From assembly GCF_910592395.1 (NCBI RefSeq), contig NC_088319.1, forward strand, positions 7,874,001 to 7,938,000: DNA of 64,000 bases, read 5' to 3'. The stretch is from Lineus longissimus (taxonomy: Eukaryota; Nemertea; Pilidiophora; Heteronemertea; Lineidae). The notes under the pieces are model-generated. The model saw nothing but the letters and a program-made list of their open reading frames with translations, did no database searches and was not told where the DNA came from. Of the stretch, positions 51,841 through 63,168 are shown one piece after another (position 1 is the stretch's first letter; each line of letters opens with the position of its first letter). Made by a program: the position numbers and the translations under genes.

Positions 51841-52810
51841 ATGTCGTTCATACTCTACCTTGGTCAGACTGTGCACTCTTATCGGACACACCCGAGAAGA
51901 AAATTAATCTATTTATAAAGAAAAAATTATCAGCTAGTTCACGTAGCTACACCTAGGCGGCGCCCCAATACAGCCTCTGGTGAAAGCCGCCATTACTCTT
52001 CGGCGCTTTGTTGCACAATTCGCCGAGTTTCTCCCGTAAATTCAGCTAGATTAGAGCCGTTTCGGGTTTAAGAAGGACCTCCGGGGACACCTTTCGGTCG
52101 AAGATAGTCTCTGGACGCGGGTGAGATCGCTCCTTTTTCATTTTCTCCCCGTTTTTTATCTTTGTGTGTGGTTTTTATCCACTTCTCAAATTAAATAAAG
52201 CTCCAGTATCTTCCGGGGCTTCTGGTCACGTGACCCAAAAAGAAAACGTTCACCCTGCTGCGTAGCTGTGGTATATATATATATAAAATTGTTGTATATT
52301 ATCAGATTATATTATGATGGTTTTAATCCAGTCCTTATTATCCTTGTTTCTTTTTTCTCTGGGGTTTCCGCCGTGTCTCCTGGCCCTCCTTCCCTTCCAG
52401 GTTGGTGATGGACGGGTGTCCGGTGTGTCGGGGATTCATAGTCCCCACTGTAACAATATGTGCCACACCCCTTTTACGGTTTCCCGGTTACCGGTCCGGT
52501 TCTTAGTTCGGTTCGCGTCTTATACAAACCCGTTGTACATTACATGGCGTACAAATAGAAAGTTGTATTTTGTTACGCTCTCGTTTTCATTCACTCATTC
52601 CACCTCAATAAGCATCATGAAACATGGTGACAGCGATATAAGAGAAAGAACAATGTCTATACGTCCTTTTGATGCCTATGATATGTATGAACCCGCTTGA
52701 GAAAGCGTAAAATATCGTGAACTTTGACGTCGCCTTGCCGGTGATTTCGTCGAGTCGTCGTTTGCACGTGTAGTGTACGTGTGTAGTGTACTTCCGCCCA
52801 AAGTTGAAAG
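51841..52810 (+). other. Likely LTR and leader of a gypsy element
   Basis: It contains AATAAAGCTCCAGTATCTTC at about 52194, a TATATATATATAAAATTG stretch at about 52270, and at 52625 TGGTGACAGCGA, a primer-site-like sequence just after ...GAAACA. A Gag start follows at 52811. The LTR start is not defined because no second LTR is present. Confidence 0.4.
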
Positions 52811-53095
52811 ATGCCTGAAGGAGATCCCGAGCCAGTTGTTGCTGCTGCGGCTGTTGTTACGCCGTTACCCTTGACAGGGATTGCCCCTCCATCAAATCTT
52901 GTGTTGGATGAGGGCAGTGTTGTAGAAAACTGGAAGCTTTGGAAGCAGATGTGGATGAACTATAGTGTTGTAGCCAAGCTTGCAGACCAAAATGAACAGT
53001 TTCGAGTAGCTCTGTTTTTGCATAGCATAAGCCGCGTTCACACTGGGGGTTTATACCGAATCGAAACTGGAACTAGTATTGGGCAATTCGCCTAA
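52811..53095 (+). pseudogene. Gypsy Gag N-terminal fragment
   Basis: The ATG at 52811 begins a Gag-like sequence: APPSNLVLDEGSVVENWKLW, then WMNYSVVAKLADQNEQFRVA and LFLHSI, as in Gag of several animal gypsy elements. Homology ends at about residue 77 and a stop follows at 53093-53095. The rest of the element is absent. Confidence 0.65.
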
Positions 53096-54732
53096 CAGCA
53101 AATTGCAGACCATATCCCTGGTGAAAGTATTTTGTCATGTTGAGAAATTAGGTTTGCACCAGGTATAACCAGATAAATCAGAGGCAAATAACCCTGAATA
53201 ACCAGCTGAATTAGGTTGTGACAGTAGGTGCATCATAAATACTAGTATTAGCGATGGTTCTGGGACTGCAACAACTCAGCATATGGATGGTCAGAATCCA
53301 GCAGACAACAAGCAAATGTAATCTGAATCTCAACATCTTTCGTATCTTTTGATGAGTTTTCTGGTCGAGTGAGGTAAAACCAGTTGGCCATCGGGGATGA
53401 AAGCTCCCAATGTTGGGACGACCAATAATACATTGCGTCTCCACAGTATTTATATTATAATACCTCCCTCCATGCACACATGGTTCTGCTGCCAGTTTTT
53501 TCTTCAAATGATCTAGGTGTCAATCATGCACTTGTGGGTACTGGCACCACGTAGGTAACTTCTGATCTGATCTTAAGTGGCAGGTTTTTGGTGCTTTGTC
53601 CTGGTGCTCATTTTTAAGATGACAAAACACTATCACCAGGGATATGGTCTGCAATTGCTGTTAGGAAAGTCACAACCTGGGGACAAAAAATAAATGTGAT
53701 TTAGACTTCGCATTCCTTTGAAGTGTAGGTTGCAACATCCCAGGCCATTGATGCATGCATGGTCACAACATAGGGGCAACCGGGAATCATGGCAAAGGAT
53801 TTTTACAACCATTCTTTTGAGGTGTAGATTGTGATGCGAAGGAAGTGTCTTTATCTCTACATAAAATTCCTTCGACATGGTGCAACAAACCAGTCCAGTA
53901 GATATATACATGGTCATAGCATACGGCATCGAGACAACCAGTATGCAAGGTTACGGCCAGGCCCAAGGGGTATGACCTATCAGCACTAAGAGTAAAAACG
54001 TAACATGCAATAATATCTTTTTAAACTAACTGCCACAGTAGGTTTATTTATTCAGTCTTTTTGAAGTAAAAGTATTACAGTGAAAAAGAGCGAAATACGG
54101 CTGGAATATTATACTGGTTTGTCTTCGGACGGCAAATTCAGCACTGCACCGATGTCAAGGTTAAGACAGTTATACGACTTTGCCTCATCAGCTCCTCGTG
54201 GTCAAGGCTCCTATATCCGTGACTGATGCGGTCGCAGAACAGAACAGATGCTGATCATCCCCGTCAGGCTGTAAAACAGAGCGAGGAAATATTTTAACTT
54301 CACCAGAAGTTTTATCATTCATTATTCAGACCAACAGACTCTGACTACCTGCTAATAGTCTATGAATTTCATTGTCATAATTCAGAACAAACACTTATCA
54401 CCTTTGCTGACAATATTTTCAGAAGGTGTGTACATTCGTGTGTCCATTTACACTGCACGTGTATACGTGCTTTACTGTACATTTCTACAGGAGTGAGCAG
54501 GATGTACAGAAAAACGATCTCCAAAACTGTTGCTTTCAGCACTCGCGACACGTTAAGCGAGGTTTCAGCAATTATTTTCAGTGAAGGTATATCTCATGTG
54601 TAGAGTCTGGGTGATTTTGAGACATTCTTAGGTGTTTAAGGCGCACAGTTTGATGAAACTTGCCCGAATTCGTAATTTTTTTGATGAATGTATATCCGCC
54701 ATTGCGGGGATCTGGAAACTTTCGGATGACAA
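53096..54732. other. Gene-free stretch
   Basis: No coding sequence or clear repeat, apart from loosely similar segments near 53700 and 53820 (GAGGTGTAGATTGTGATGCG-like). Confidence 0.5.
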
Positions 54733-54737
54733 GTTTG

Positions 54738-55216
54738 CAGGGCCGTATTTAGAGGGGGGGCAGGGGGGGCAGCTGCCCCCCCTGTGGAATAAATGTTGAA
54801 AAAAAAATTTTCAGACAGCAATAAAAAGACAAACTAATCTTAGCCATAGCTTTACCAGCATGATAGCAGCATATGGATAGCAGATGTTATCAACTCAGGT
54901 GCAACCCTTATAATCTGACCAGTCCAGTGCCCTGACCCTAGTCTTCTATTCTGACAGAGGAGTTTCATACAAGTCATATAGTAAAATCCCTAGTATTCTT
55001 TCTCATAAAAGTGGTCCTTTTTTAGAGTAAAAGTACTGTTGATTCACACTTCCAAATGCCAGGAAAATGCCATTTCAGACCTTTTATTTTCAAATTTTTC
55101 CGGGGGAGGGCCCCCAGACCCCCCCCCCCCGTTCGGATGCGCCTGCGGCGCATGCAGATCGCCTTCGGCGATCTATCCCACTGCCCCCCTGGACAAAAAA
55201 GTTAAATACGGCCCTG
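54738..55216. mobile_element. 479-bp hAT-like MITE, 5-bp duplication
   Basis: The ends are CAGGGCCGTATTTAG and the inverse of AAATACGGCCCTG; GTTTG flanks both sides (54733-54737, 55217-55221). G/C runs (GGGGGGGCAGCTGCCCCCC) sit just inside both ends. Near the right end are two perfect small hairpins, ATGCGCCTGCGGCGCAT and AGATCGCCTTCGGCGATCT. The CAGGG start suits hAT; 5-bp rather than 8-bp duplications occur in one hAT subgroup. Confidence 0.7.
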
Positions 55217-55722
55217 GTTTGCCTCAAAAGATGGACGTGCTCCCTATAATCACCCAAGCTAACAGCGAATATATATTCTTAAGATCCTTTTCTTGACCTC
55301 TGATGAGTTAATTTTGTCTGATGCAGTGTTTCAACACAAATTTGAGGGCGATTACAATCACGAAAAATTCACACTCACCCAGTCTAGAATGCGTAGACGA
55401 AATGTCTGTTGGCTCTTCCATGTAGCGGGTATCCTCCCACCTGTTCAGGTCAGGACAGATCAACGTTGAGCAACTTGCCTAATCGGTAAAAACGCGGGAG
55501 GCAGTGCTATTACCGGAACGGTTCAGAACCGGCGATTTTCATCAAAAATCACCCGAAAACTAAAAAAGTAAGCAACGGCTGCAAAAATAAAGTACACGTT
55601 GTTCGTTAGCAGGTTATGAAACGTAACCTAACCAAATTTCAGGTCGTTCCGTGCGGCAGTTTCGGAGATACGTGTCGAAAACCACATCCCTCGGGTCCTG
55701 CCGATCGGCTCAGTAAAAACAA

Positions 55723-55756
55723 TAGACCATATCCACGGAGTTGTGGATATGGTCTA
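55723..55756. repeat. 14-bp-arm palindrome
   Basis: TAGACCATATCCAC-GGAGTT-GTGGATATGGTCTA. It lies ~310 bp before the Myb/SANT-like gene and could belong to its promoter or to an element end. Confidence 0.75.
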
Positions 55757-56067
55757 ATAAGGCGCTATTCCACTTCGGTGCGTCACACTTGATTCGGTAT
55801 AAATTACCTTTATACCGCTCCAGCGAAACCGGTGATTTGTATCGACATCGATGCGCTTCAACCAAAGCGATACAGCTACGCCGCAATAGAATTGTAGTGT
55901 GACCTCTTTATTAGTTTATTCCGCAACAAGGTGGATGACTCATCAAGCCGCGCAGGCGCAGTAGCTAATGTCACCTCTATTTCCGTTTTAGCGTATGGAG
56001 AAAACGTGTTGAAAATTTTGTCATTTCTACCACTTATTTTGAAGTATTTAGGCCCTAATTTGGTGTA

Positions 56068-59000
56068 ATGGCGGCGAGAGGTGAAACTTGGGGTATTCCA
56101 GAGAGGCTGCTGCTCCTGCAGATCTGGCGTGATGAGGATGTTGAGGGCCAACTGACTGGTGTGCACCACAACACGCCAGTTTACGATCAGGTGGCTGCTC
56201 GACTAAATAGAAATGGCTACAACAGGACGGGAGCGCAGTGCCGTAGCAAGATTAAGGGTCTGCGCGCCAAGTGGACGAAAGCCAGGGACAATATGGCGAA
56301 GTCTGGGACCTCTGGGGGGCGATACGGGGGTCTTCAGGAAGAAGAGTGGGAGATCTTAACAGAAGTGTTAGGAAACAGGCCCATTCACAACCCTGGCTCA
56401 CTTGTTGATACCCTGTCCATGCCCAGGCCTGCTACCGGTTGGGGAAATGGAGAGCGTGAGCAAGACGGTCAAGAGGGTGGTTCAGAGTCAGATGGAGATG
56501 GATTTGCTGATGTTTCTACAGGTAGGTTGTGTCCGGAGCCTGCCCCCCCCCCCCCCCCCCCCCCCCCACAACTACGTCAGTCAACTTGACGACAGGATGA
56601 GCCTGACCCCCTCCCCCCGTTCAAGTTAAGTCACAACACTTGATCACACAATAGCTAAAGGCGATTAAACGATCCTCAGAGCCTTGGACAAATAATGTCA
56701 AAAATTCTTAACTGTCCAGGACTGTCCTACAAAATCTGGTCTTATGATATGGGTTGGTTTAAAAATTTTAATCTTGGATAGGGCAACATGGATGAATGAT
56801 AATGGGTCAAGTCTCATTCCACCACACCACACAGACTAATTCCATGAATTCCCTTTGGAGACCACAAGATGTAAATATAAATGTACAGGCCAAGTAAAAA
56901 AAATATATTAGATTAGCGTCCCCTGGCATCCTGAGCTGAAGACCCAACAATATTTTTGTACATTTATAATGCATTTATTTTCTATTAAAAAATATCTTTA
57001 TTTTATTTTTACAAATATTTTCAGTCAAATGAACTAAAAAAATAATAATAAAAGGCCTCCCCACCCATCTGGAAAAGAGGACGCTAATCAACTCTTTTTT
57101 CTTTAGTGGGTTTGTCAATAGGACCACAGCTATTTCTTTCATTCATGCATTCAGTACCGTAGCTGCACTAAAACTTCATATTTCAGGGTCCGTGCAGGAG
57201 GACTCATTTCTGGATTTGGACACTGGGAGGCCTGCTTCCAGCCTGTCAAATGCTTCAACGGCAAGTGTGGGATCTGCAAAATCACCAAAATCGACCACAA
57301 AAGCATCACTGCCATCAGAACCTATTCCTGGGACAAGTACTGCTGAAGAAGACAATGTTGCTATGAAGACGTCCGTTAATGGTTGGTATCACTTTTACCA
57401 TGTCTTGAGGGGGCTCTGTTGGGTTCATTTTTGAATGGGGACATACTCCTTAGATAGCTATCTCAGGAATTGTTAATCCAGTTGGGTTTTGTGGTCCATA
57501 TTTTCAGTTGTTGCCTTTTCAAAACTGACATGAATTCTGACTTCCTTTGTGATTACTGGGTCTTCGATTAGCTGCAATTTCTTGGCGTCAGATGGTATCT
57601 GGTATCTTGGGCCCCAAAAATCACTTTGTGCTCTTAACATGGAAGAAGAAAATGGGCCTAATTGGTGAATCATAAACCGGCAAGAAATCTTAATTCATGT
57701 CAATTTTGAAAAGGTGATCAAATATGGACTGGGCAGAACCCAAACTTACAGGACTGACTTGTTATCAACTTGTTAATAACTTTGCAAAAGAATCACAAGC
57801 CATTATCAGTTGTAGAAACGACAGGCATTTTATGGGTTGCTATCATTTTGGGTCACCCTGTATGGGGGAATAAAAATGTTTTTTCCTGTGTGGCACAGAA
57901 TATTTATAGACGATATCATGTGTACATACCAATGTTTGAACAACTATACCAAGGAAACAGTGGCAACTGAAACCACACGACATGTAGTCCCTTGCTTATA
58001 CTCCCCTAACTGTAGTCTTATCAAAACCTCCTTTTGAAATTAAAAAGTTCCTCCAAGCTTACATGTAGTATTTTGTTTCAGACTTTTCAAGACGAAAAAG
58101 GAAACGTAAATTTGGTCAAGACCTTGCTGAAATTTTGCAAGATTTCTACAAGAGGCAAGACCAGGCCCAAAAAGAGTTCCGTGAGAATGAAGAATGAAAC
58201 GGCCAGGGGCCATTGTGCTCACCGTAAGTATTGTTAGTAGACAGTTACAGAAAGTGCTACAGTATGTAGGCCTCTCATAATTTATACATGCATCTGTGAC
58301 CAGTTCAGAGCCGGCCCTGGCCAAGTGGTGAATCCGAGACTTGTGGTTCCAAGCTTGTAGAGTCTAGGTGAAAATGATAGTGAAGAAACGTGCCACTCCA
58401 TGACAATGGTGATTATTTTTAACTTTGACCTCAGTGACCCTGACAGGTAGGTCAAATAACAAACCAGGGTGATATGTGATGTAGACACATCCACCGGACC
58501 ATAACAATTTCATCACTCGTTACACTACAGCAATCGGCAAAAAACGGCCGCCTAATTAAATCTATGGCACCAAATAAATCAAAAAAATGAAGAAAATGTA
58601 AGATAGAACTCAGAAAAGAAAAAAGGAAAAGATGAAAAATAAAAATATTTTTGGCTGTCCTTGACCGGGGTTTGAACTCACGACCTTTGGATTGCCACAA
58701 TACGAGGAAAAACCCACAAAACATGCAATTTCGGCCATATTTGAATTCCGATCTGGCTGAAACTTGGCATACAAATAGTGGCTTCTTAGATGCATCATTA
58801 CACAAAATTAAAACTCTTTACATTGAACAACGACAAAACGTACCTAGAACGGTAAAGTTTTCAACTTTGACCTCTGTGAACTTGAAAGGTGGGTCAAATC
58901 AAAAACCCGTAAGATATGTGATGTATCCTTGCTGGGAGTACCTACCATGAAACTTTTATCAAAAACAAATCAGTAATAAGCGAGAAATCACACTTTTTGA

Positions 59001-60821
59001 GTTTTGAGTTTGGGCCCTCTGGTGGCCAAGTCAATAATCAGACCGAACCAAAATTCAGTGTAAAAGGTCAACTGACCTAGGGGGTCATTTGTTCAAAGTT
59101 TCAAGTTCATAACTGTTGCGGTTGAGAAACGTGCCATAGTTACACTCAAACGGCAAATTTACGCCATTTGACCTCTGCGACCTTAAAAAGTAGGTCAAAT
59201 CCGAAAAATCGTGCAACATCTGAGGTAACCTTGCTAGGGGTCCCTGCCATAAAAATTTCATCAAAACAATTTGCTAATAAGCAGGCTATTGCACTTCTTA
59301 CTTTTTCTGTTTTGGCCCCCTGGTGGCAAAGTCAAGAATCAGATCAGGCTGAAATTCAGCACCAGAGGTTATCTGATATAGGGGGTTACATGTACCAAGT
59401 TTCAAGCTCATAGCTTTGGTGGTTGAGAAACGTGCCATAGTTACACTCAAACGGCCAATTCACGCCATTTGACCTCTGCGACCTTGAAAAGTAGATCAAA
59501 TTAAAAACCCGTAAGATATATGATGTGTCCTTGCTATGAGTACCTACCACAAAAGTTTTATCGAAAACAAGTCACTAATAAGCGAGATATCACACTTTTT
59601 AGATATCCACATTTGGCCCCCTGGTGGCCAAGTAGAAAATCAGATCGGACAGAAATTTAGTGTCACGGGTCATCTGACCTAGGGGGTCATGTGTACAAAG
59701 TTTTAAGTTCATAGGCCTAGCGGTTAAAAAACGTGCCACTGTTTTTGAACTAGGATACGACGGACGACGACGACGACGACGACGACGGACGACGGACGAC
59801 GGACACTGCGGTATCGTATAGACTCCCCTACGGTGAGCCAAAAAGTGAGACGGCAACAACTTGAATCTGAGAAAGCATTAAGAGAGCAAGAATTTCAACA
59901 GCAGTTCAAAATGATGCAGATGATGAAGGGATTTTGTGGCAATGCACCTGGTAAGTGTATAAATATCTTCAATTCTCTGTATACATTTTTGATAAGTTGG
60001 ATTAACCAAAACCCATGTGGGTGGGGCGGAAAAAAACATTTTGTAACAAAGATAATAATAGTTTTCACCTGGCTCAATCTCGGGGGGGGGGGGGGGGGGG
60101 GGGGTAAACATTTGTATCCTTCAGACTGAAACATAATTATGTGAGGCAGGGATATAATTTTTTCAAAACATGCACAACAGACTTGTTTTTGTTTTTTTAA
60201 TATAAAATTTGGTCTTGGGCAAAATAGAATTTCTTTTATTGTTCATCAAGAAAAATTTCTTGAATTTGACAGATTCAAAATCCATCTTATTAAAAAAAGT
60301 GTAGCTTTATGGAGTTGGTGCAACTTTGAAGTCATGGGGATAGAATGTATCTCCATGGGCATCATATCCATGGTGCCAATGTGTGGTCTACTCAGTTTCG
60401 GAAAATTCCTTCTTGGGAAACGTTTCTACCCTTAAAATAAATTCCATCCCTTTGGTACATTGTACTTATATAGGAATCACAAGTGGGGCAACCTGACCAT
60501 TATTCCTTTCCATTGACAGGTAACATGGGTAATGTTTGCCCACCACCAGCCTTGCCTCCCATGCCTGCAGCGCAACCAATGCCATATAGGCCTAGACCCA
60601 TGAGACAACATTTTCCAATTGCTGCTCAAGGGATTCCTTCATCAGAGTCTGGGTATCAATCAATGTCCAGCCTGATGACAGCACCACTGGATGATGCATC
60701 TCAACAGGACCGCAGCAGCCAATATGGTCAAGGCCGTGGAAGTGCAAGAGAAGACCGCAGCTTGTTCAGCACATTGACATCAAGTTTCGACCTTCTGAAC
60801 AAAGACAACAACAGCGAATAG
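56068..60821 (+). CDS. Five-exon Myb/SANT-like (trihelix) DNA-binding protein, probable Harbinger partner gene (384 aa)
   Basis: Exons: 56068-56521, 57187-57381, 58082-58180, 59846-59950, 60520-60821; all GT-AG and in phase (385 codons with stop). Residues ~5-85 form a Myb/SANT-like domain: WGIPERLLLLQIWRDEDVE, NTPVYDQVAARLNRNGYNRT, QCRSKIKGLRAKW. Then follow an acidic/Ser-rich linker, a basic patch (SRRKRKRKFGQDL), a coiled-coil-like Gln/Glu-rich segment (REQEFQQQFKMMQMM) and a Pro/Ser-rich tail. In Harbinger elements such proteins bind the ends and carry the transposase into the nucleus. The third intron is almost entirely a repeat element and its acceptor is weak; without that splice the frame stops at 58195-58197. 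The transposase lies convergent at 61892-63144. Confidence 0.7.
56545..56567 (+). repeat. Poly-C tract downstream of exon 1
   Basis: About 23 C in a row just after the exon 1 donor; the Pro-run ORF reading through it is an artefact of intron read-through. Confidence 0.85.
58203..59845 (+). mobile_element. Element in intron 3 of the Myb/SANT-like gene, with ~300-bp tandem units
   Basis: The left part GGCCATTGTGCTCACCGTAA and the right part CTACGGTGAGCC share an inverted GCTCACCGTA. TGAAACGG (58195-58202) and TGAGACGG (59846-59853) flank it, a possible 8-bp duplication with one change. Inside, blocks beginning TTTGACCTCTG and containing GGCCCCCTGGTGGC repeat about every 300 bp (58866, 59168, 59469), and a GAC microsatellite lies at 59760-59800. 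It resembles the GAGGCCC-type elements in end structure. Confidence 0.55.
60081..60104 (+). repeat. Poly-G tract in intron 4
   Basis: A run of more than 20 G; overlapping Gly/Pro ORFs on both strands are artefacts. Confidence 0.85.
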
Positions 60822-61664
60822 TATCAGTAGCTAGCTACTGATGGATAGCTGATTAAAGATAATCATGAACGTTCCATCCATGGGCCATCCATGGATAGCT
60901 GATGGAAAATCCCCATCAATGATCCATGGATGGAACCCATGGATGTATCTACATGGGCCCATCAGCTATCCATGGATGGAATATGTTATAATTTTTTTGA
61001 TAGGCCATCTACTTGTCTTGTCTATTTCCTGGCTTCAATGAGGAATACCAAGTTCAATATTCTATACAGCAAAGATTTATTTGAAAAATCGTTTATAAAT
61101 CAAGTTTGATTCATTATACAGTGAGTGTAGATGAACCACCCAATCTCCCTACTGTAATACAGGGTGTATCATAAAAAATGGGCAAAATGCGTTAACCCTT
61201 TCACTGCCAGTGGTGACTTTCTGAACATTTCAGAATTGGCCAAATTTTTGAAAATCGCTCCAACCCTAGTTCGGTGATTTTTAAACAGACCTACTAAGAA
61301 GAGAAACAATCTTTAGTCCTATGACATGGCCGTGCACAGGAGCACCCCAGACTTTGTGCAATAATTGTCTAAATGTGTAACTGCTGATAAGATGCATCAA
61401 CTATTTTTGTAAAAAACTATTTTTTTGTAAAACACTTTATTTGTATTTTTGTAATAAATTCATTAGTTCAGCATACAGGGCTCCTCTGTCATTATCTACC
61501 GGGTGGACCAAAAGAGAACACCAACTGAACACATTTTAACCAAATTGAGAACACCATTTGAACGCTTTTCTGAAAACCTGTGTGTGTTCAGAAAAACATT
61601 TAAATTGTGTTTTAAACTGGGTGACAAAAATTCACCTCTATGGTGTGCTCTGGATTACCAGCCA
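60822..61664. other. 3' flank of the Myb/SANT-like gene
   Basis: Short CCATGGAT repeats occur at about 60875-60980 (ATCCATGGATAGCTGATGG and relatives). AATAAATTC at about 61452 is a possible poly-A signal. Nothing else. Confidence 0.5.
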
Positions 61665-61667
61665 CCA

Positions 61668-61866
61668 TGATCATAGGCGTCCTGGGGGGGGGGGGGTCGG
61701 GGTTCAAACGACCCCATTTGGAGAAAAATCTTTGAAATTGACCGTGAAAATCAAACTTTGATAAAACGCATCCCCCCCCTTCAAAATCTTTAAAATTGAC
61801 TGAGAAATTCCTTATTTTTTGGAAACCGACCCACTCTGAAAATTCGGGGGACGCCCATGATGATTA
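61668..61866. repeat. Small fold-back MITE-like element
   Basis: The ends ATGATCATAGGCGTCC and GGACGCCCATGATGAT are near-inverse, with G/C runs inside (GGGGGG and CCCCCC) and two copies of AAAATCTTTGAAATTGACC-type sequence. ~200 bp; no duplication established. Confidence 0.55.
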
Positions 61867-61891
61867 CTACAACAGTTCAGTATGATTTCGC

Positions 61892-63144
61892 TTAACGATC
61901 AAAGAATCGTACATAAGCATCACGGATGCCATTTGCAGTATCGACATTCATCTGACGTGGGTCAACTGCTTGATCAACCATCCTGATGGGATCATTGTCT
62001 TCAAGTCGTCTAACCTCAGCCAGCCAGTTGTTGTTGAATCTTTCATTGTGTACTTCACAAATGTTGTTAAGCGTGCAGCATGCGGTCACAATCCGATTTA
62101 TGTTTTCCAGACGGAAGTCGCTCTTCTTGAGCAAGCACCTCCACCTTCCTTTTAACCTGCCAAACGTGTTTTCTATAGTCATACGTGCCCTGCTGAGGCG
62201 ATAGTTGAATCTCGTTTGTGCAGCATTGAGATGTCCCCTGTGTGTAAAAGGCTTCATTACCCATGGTAGGAGTGGATACGCTGGATCGCTTATCAATACC
62301 AAGGGAATTTGAGCACCTGCAAGTAGTCGGTACTGGACTGGCAACAACTGTCCCGTGATTCCAAGGTTGTAGACACTGGATTTGGCAAACACTCGGGCAT
62401 CATGTGCCCGCCCAGCATATCCGACGAAAATGTCAATGAATCTATAATTAAAGTCACAAAGGCCCTGTAGGATGATTGATTGAAAGTGTTTTCTATTATA
62501 ATAGTCAGCTGGATTTTCTTCGGGTGCTTTTATGAGACGTGCATCCCGTCAATCGCCCCAACACACTGAGGGAAACCCCACCGGTTATTAACCCTGAACT
62601 ATATGGTTAAGGCGTTCACCTGTTGGAAATTGAATGTACAAGGGTGTCAGTATTTCGCAAATGGCCTGACAGGTGTCGTGGATAATGGTGCTCACAGTTG
62701 ATCGACCAAGTCCGAATTTCTGACCAAGTGAACGGTATTCTATGGGTACGGCCAATTTCCATATTGTTACTGCTAGTCGCTCATGATGTGGGATCGATCG
62801 TCTCAGTCTAGTGTCCTGACGTTGAATAGCTGGCCTGAGATGCTCGCAAACCAATTCAAACGTAGCCCTTGACATTCGAAGATTCTCCCGCCAGTCATTT
62901 TCGTCCCATAAGTTTCCATGGTAAACCTCTTCCCAGAAATTACGGAGACGGCGTTTTACCCACATACGGGGGCCGGATTTTGCTGCTCTTGTACTTGTAG
63001 GATTAATAAAACTAACATTGCCTCACGCTGCCTTCTCAGAAATTCTTCAAAACGAGCTCGTCTCTGCCTTGCCATATGTTCAACTCTGAGGCGCCGTCTT
63101 CGACGATCCTGCTGTGCATTTCTCATCAAAACCATCAAAAACAT
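61892..63144 (-). pseudogene. PIF/Harbinger transposase (HARBI1-type), broken by frameshifts
   Basis: Reading the minus strand, the order is a basic N-terminus from 63144 (RRRRRLRVEHMARQRRARFE), then from 62965 VKRRLRNFWEEVYHG, MSRATFELVCEHLRP, FGLGRSTVSTIIHDTC, then GAIDGMHV (first Asp, near 62540), a KAPEENPADYYNRK stretch, FVGYAGRAHDARVF (second Asp), MIENTFGRLKGRWRC-type motif TIENTFGRLKGRW (Glu, near 62160) and the end at 61892. The reading frame changes near 62965 (a C run), near 62588 (with stops and a small deletion) and near 62535. All catalytic residues are still recognisable. The neighbouring Myb/SANT-like gene is its expected partner. Confidence 0.8.
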
Positions 63145-63168
63145 AACTCGATTACGATCATGACGAAT

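Noticed and set aside
59833-60134. Poly-Pro and poly-Gly ORFs around the G run
   Set aside because: Produced by read-through of a homopolymer in an intron.
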